NCBI GenBank assembly: GCA_017432565.1
Contig: JAFRIW010000033.1
Span: forward strand, 1-59,577
Direction: 5' to 3'
Source: Lachnospiraceae bacterium
GTDB lineage: Bacteria; Bacillota; Clostridia; Lachnospirales; Lachnospiraceae
DNA: 59,577 nt
Positions 57,715 through 59,577 of this stretch are shown here, in pieces. Each line of letters begins with the position of its first letter. Within the stretch, counting starts at the first letter, position 1. The position numbers and the translations under genes were made by a program. The notes beneath the pieces were generated by a model, which was not told the origin of the DNA, ran no database searches, and saw only the letters and a program-made list of their open reading frames with translations.

Positions 57715-58889
57715 TTCTTCCTGCCTTTCTGCTCCTGTTTCTGCTCATCGGCGTCCACAACTTCCTCCCCGGTTTTTTCCCGGTATTTGCGGAATACGAA
57801 GTGCATGCAGGTCCCCTCGCCCTCACGGCTGGTCGCCCAGATATATCCGCCGTGATCCTCCACGATCTTCTTTACGATGGACAGGCCGATTCCGCTCCCG
57901 CCCGTCGCGGAGCTTCTCGACGAATCCGTCCGGTAGAAGCGGTCAAAAATATTCGGAAGGTCTCTGGCGGCAATGCCCTTGCCGTTGTCCTCGATCTCCA
58001 CCCGGATGGAATCCTGTTCATCCAGAATCCGGATATCGATGCGCCCCTGCGGCTTGTCCATGTATTTGACGCTGTTGCTCACAATATTGTTGATCACGCG
58101 CTTGAGCTGCTCGGGATCGGCGATGATGACCGTATCAGGCGATACCAGATTGGAATAATTCAGCTGGATCCCGCGGGACTCCAGATCCACGCCAATCTCC
58201 TCAATACAGTCGCCGAAATAATCCGAGACATTGATCCGGTGGAAATTATACGGAATCCGCTCACTGTCAATCTGGGAGTACAGCGTCAGCTCGTTGATCA
58301 GCTTGTCCATATCATTGGCTTTGTTGTAGATGGTCCGCAGATATTTCTCCTGCTTCTCCGGTGTGTTGGCCACTCCGTCCAGCAGCCCTTCCGCATATCC
58401 CTTGATCGTCGTCATCGGCGTCTTCAGGTCATGTGTGATATTGCTGATCAGTTCCCGGCTCTGCCGCTCCTTCTCCAGTGCCTCTTCCGCGGATTCCTTC
58501 AGCCTCAGCCGCATGTCCTCATAATTTCGGTACAACTCTCCGATCTCGCCCTCTTCCTCCGTCGAGAGACTGTAGTCCAGATTGCCGTCGCGGATCGCGT
58601 TCATCGCCACGTCCAGTTCCTGGATCGGATGCAGAATCGAACTCCACAGCCAGCGCGTCAGAAAGAGCGCCGTGATGCCCAGCGCCGCGATCAGCACAAT
58701 CATCACGACGAGCCAGCCCCGGCCCGCCACATTTTTGATCAGCGTATCATAATCCGTAATCAGCTCGTCCGGCGGCGGCCCGCCCATCTCCGGCAGATTC
58801 CCGACGATCAGGAACGCGGCGATGTTCAGGACGACCGGTATTCCGATTACAATTGAAAATGCAATAATCAGTTTTTTTCTGAAAGTCAT
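57711..58889 (-). CDS. Sensor histidine kinase
   Basis: A 392-residue membrane kinase. Two helices (about 8-30 and 56-77) flank a short external loop of about 27 residues; a HAMP domain follows. The phospho-acceptor His is in LISNITHDLKTPMTTIKGY (about 170-188), then the N box NIVSNSVKYM, DNGKGI and GGSGIGLSI of the ATPase domain. The small sensor loop suggests membrane or stress sensing rather than a large ligand. The kinase precedes its regulator, the reverse of the more usual order. Confidence 0.95.
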   Translation of the reverse strand: MTFRKKLIIAFSIVIGIPVVLNIAAFLIVGNLPEMGGPPPDELITDYDTLIKNVAGRGWLVVMIVLIAALGITALFLTRWLWSSILHPIQELDVAMNAIRDGNLDYSLSTEEEGEIGELYRNYEDMRLRLKESAEEALEKERQSRELISNITHDLKTPMTTIKGYAEGLLDGVANTPEKQEKYLRTIYNKANDMDKLINELTLYSQIDSERIPYNFHRINVSDYFGDCIEEIGVDLESRGIQLNYSNLVSPDTVIIADPEQLKRVINNIVSNSVKYMDKPQGRIDIRILDEQDSIRVEIEDNGKGIAARDLPNIFDRFYRTDSSRSSATGGSGIGLSIVKKIVEDHGGYIWATSREGEGTCMHFVFRKYREKTGEEVVDADEQKQEQKGRKK

Positions 58890-58984
58890 TTTTCACCCTG
58901 TGCCCGGAAAACGCATAATATCGACGTATATTATACCACAGAAACCGGTGCTTTACGGTCGTCTGAAAGTTGAGTCGGTTTGTG

Positions 58985-59013
58985 TTGACTAACATGCCGC
59001 TTTCAATCATACT
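58985..59013 (+). promoter_or_regulatory. Promoter for the rubredoxin/ferritin-like peroxidase gene
   Basis: TTGACT (58985-58990) and CATACT (59008-59013) are separated by 17 bases. The -35 box is near consensus and the -10 box is one base from TATACT. It lies about 65 bases before the start codon, and no other promoter-like pair is apparent in the gap. Confidence 0.6.
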
Positions 59014-59076
59014 GACCTTGTAGTCATTCAGCGATGAATAACCATAAAACAAATTAATAATCAGGAGGGTAAGCCA

Positions 59077-59577
59077 ATGAAATATGTATGTGGTGTCTGC
59101 GGATATGTTTATGATGAGGAAAAAGAAGGCAAGAAGTGGGAAGAGCTTCCCGCTGACTGGAGATGCCCGGTCTGCAAGGCTCCGAAGGAGAAGTTCAGCG
59201 CACAGGAAGGCGAGATGACCTGGGCTGCAGAGCACATCGTCGGCGTCGCACAGGGTGCTCCCGAGGACATCATGGCGGATCTGCGCGCCAACTTTGAGGG
59301 TGAGTGCTCCGAGGTCGGCATGTACCTGGCTATGAGCCGTCAGGCTTTCCGTGAGGGCTATCCGGAAATCGGCGACTACTATCACAGAGCAGCTCTGGAA
59401 GAAGCGGAGCACGCAGCTAAATTTGCCGAGCTTCTTGGCGAAGTCCTGACCGACTCCACCAAGAAGAACCTGCAGATGCGTGTGGACGCCGAGAACGGCG
59501 CAACCGCAGGCAAGACCGATCTTGCGAAGCGCGCGAAGGCTCTGAACCTCGATGCAATCCATGACACCGTTCATGAG
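59077..59577 (+). CDS. Reverse-type rubrerythrin / NADH peroxidase-like protein (3' end cut by window)
   Basis: The first 167 codons of a non-heme iron peroxidase. An N-terminal rubredoxin domain (CGVCG and CPVCK, about 5-33) precedes a ferritin-like four-helix domain with iron ligands in [11 protein letters not shown] and EEAEHAAKF. Having the rubredoxin first is the reverse rubrerythrin arrangement, known in Clostridium as an NAD(P)H-dependent H2O2 and O2 reductase. ATG follows CAGGAGGGTAAGCCA. No stop is reached before the edge; about 10-15 residues are probably missing. High G/C third positions suggest strong expression. Confidence 0.93.
   Translation, partial: MKYVCGVCGYVYDEEKEGKKWEELPADWRCPVCKAPKEKFSAQEGEMTWAAEHIVGVAQGAPEDIMADLRANFEGECSEVGMYLAMSRQAFREGYPEIGDYYHRAALEEAEHAAKFAELLGEVLTDSTKKNLQMRVDAENGATAGKTDLAKRAKALNLDAIHDTVHE

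Noticed and set aside
58747..59574. A minus-strand open frame over the kinase start and the right-edge gene
   Set aside because: The plus strand here encodes a clear rubredoxin/ferritin-like protein with a promoter and ribosome site; the reverse frame has no recognisable motif.

Overview
The window reads as a chromosomal segment of an anaerobic, fairly GC-rich (visibly above 50 %) Clostridia bacterium, most likely a gut Lachnospiraceae. Supporting signs are strong AGGAGG ribosome sites, a CarD-type regulator, a PotABCD/PuuR polyamine operon, a 2Fe superoxide reductase, a reverse-type rubrerythrin, phosphoketolase, formate-THF ligase, a gut-type beta-glucuronidase and an LplD-type alpha-galacturonidase. 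The species is inferred, not shown. About 50 genes are packed tightly, mostly on the minus strand, and no gene-free stretch exceeds 300 bases. The only mobile DNA seen is the end of an IS3-family element at the left edge.

Layout. 1-135: truncated IS3-family end. 188-2356: cyclophilin and formate-THF ligase. 2539-6209: a DtxR-type regulator, PseB and PseC (first two steps of pseudaminic-type sugar synthesis) and a family 2 glycosyltransferase in one run. 6249-8231: glycogen branching enzyme. 8301-13350: a large TPR / Pro-Ala-Glu-rich / degenerate AAA+ protein, RsmA, TatD and tRNA-Lys(CTT). 13526-18652: HerA-like ATPase, an unrecognised protein, MalQ and a lipoprotein. 18843-21692: GNAT acetyltransferase, an atypical Gfo/Idh-fold protein and a membrane-anchored XRE regulator. 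21814-25188: phosphoketolase and a HAD phosphatase. 25191-32212: a glucuronide locus (GH3, beta-glucuronidase, TM2 protein, GPH transporter, divergent AraC regulator with spaced operator-like repeats). 32252-35857: lipid kinase, LplD and its divergent AraC regulator. 35905-39533: ferredoxin-domain aldo/keto reductase, CarD, Mrp and exonuclease III.

39732-52764: a NYN-LOTUS RNA-binding protein faces a minus-strand run of 13 genes. That run begins at a sigma-A promoter before puuR. It continues through potABCD, a GNAT/CorA-like fusion, a ThiT-like S component, tcdA, araD, superoxide reductase, apt and rlmH, and ends in a histidine-kinase-like protein without a phospho-acceptor histidine. 52935-58889: a PurF paralogue without the glutaminase cysteine, a 2-hydroxyacid dehydrogenase, an ECF S component, MTA/SAH nucleosidase and a two-component system. 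59077-end: a rubredoxin/ferritin-like peroxidase, cut off by the right edge.

The metabolic theme is plant and host glycan use. Glucuronides and galacturonides are imported and cleaved, pentose phosphates enter AraD and the phosphoketolase shunt, and glycogen is built and remodelled by GlgB and MalQ. Oxygen defence (superoxide reductase, rubrerythrin) fits a strict anaerobe. The best candidates for undescribed biology are the proteins that keep a family fold but lack its catalytic residues: the PurF paralogue, the SnoaL/coiled-coil pseudo-kinase, the degenerate AAA+ protein, the GNAT/CorA-like fusion and the Gfo/Idh protein. No complete new system could be demonstrated by reading alone.
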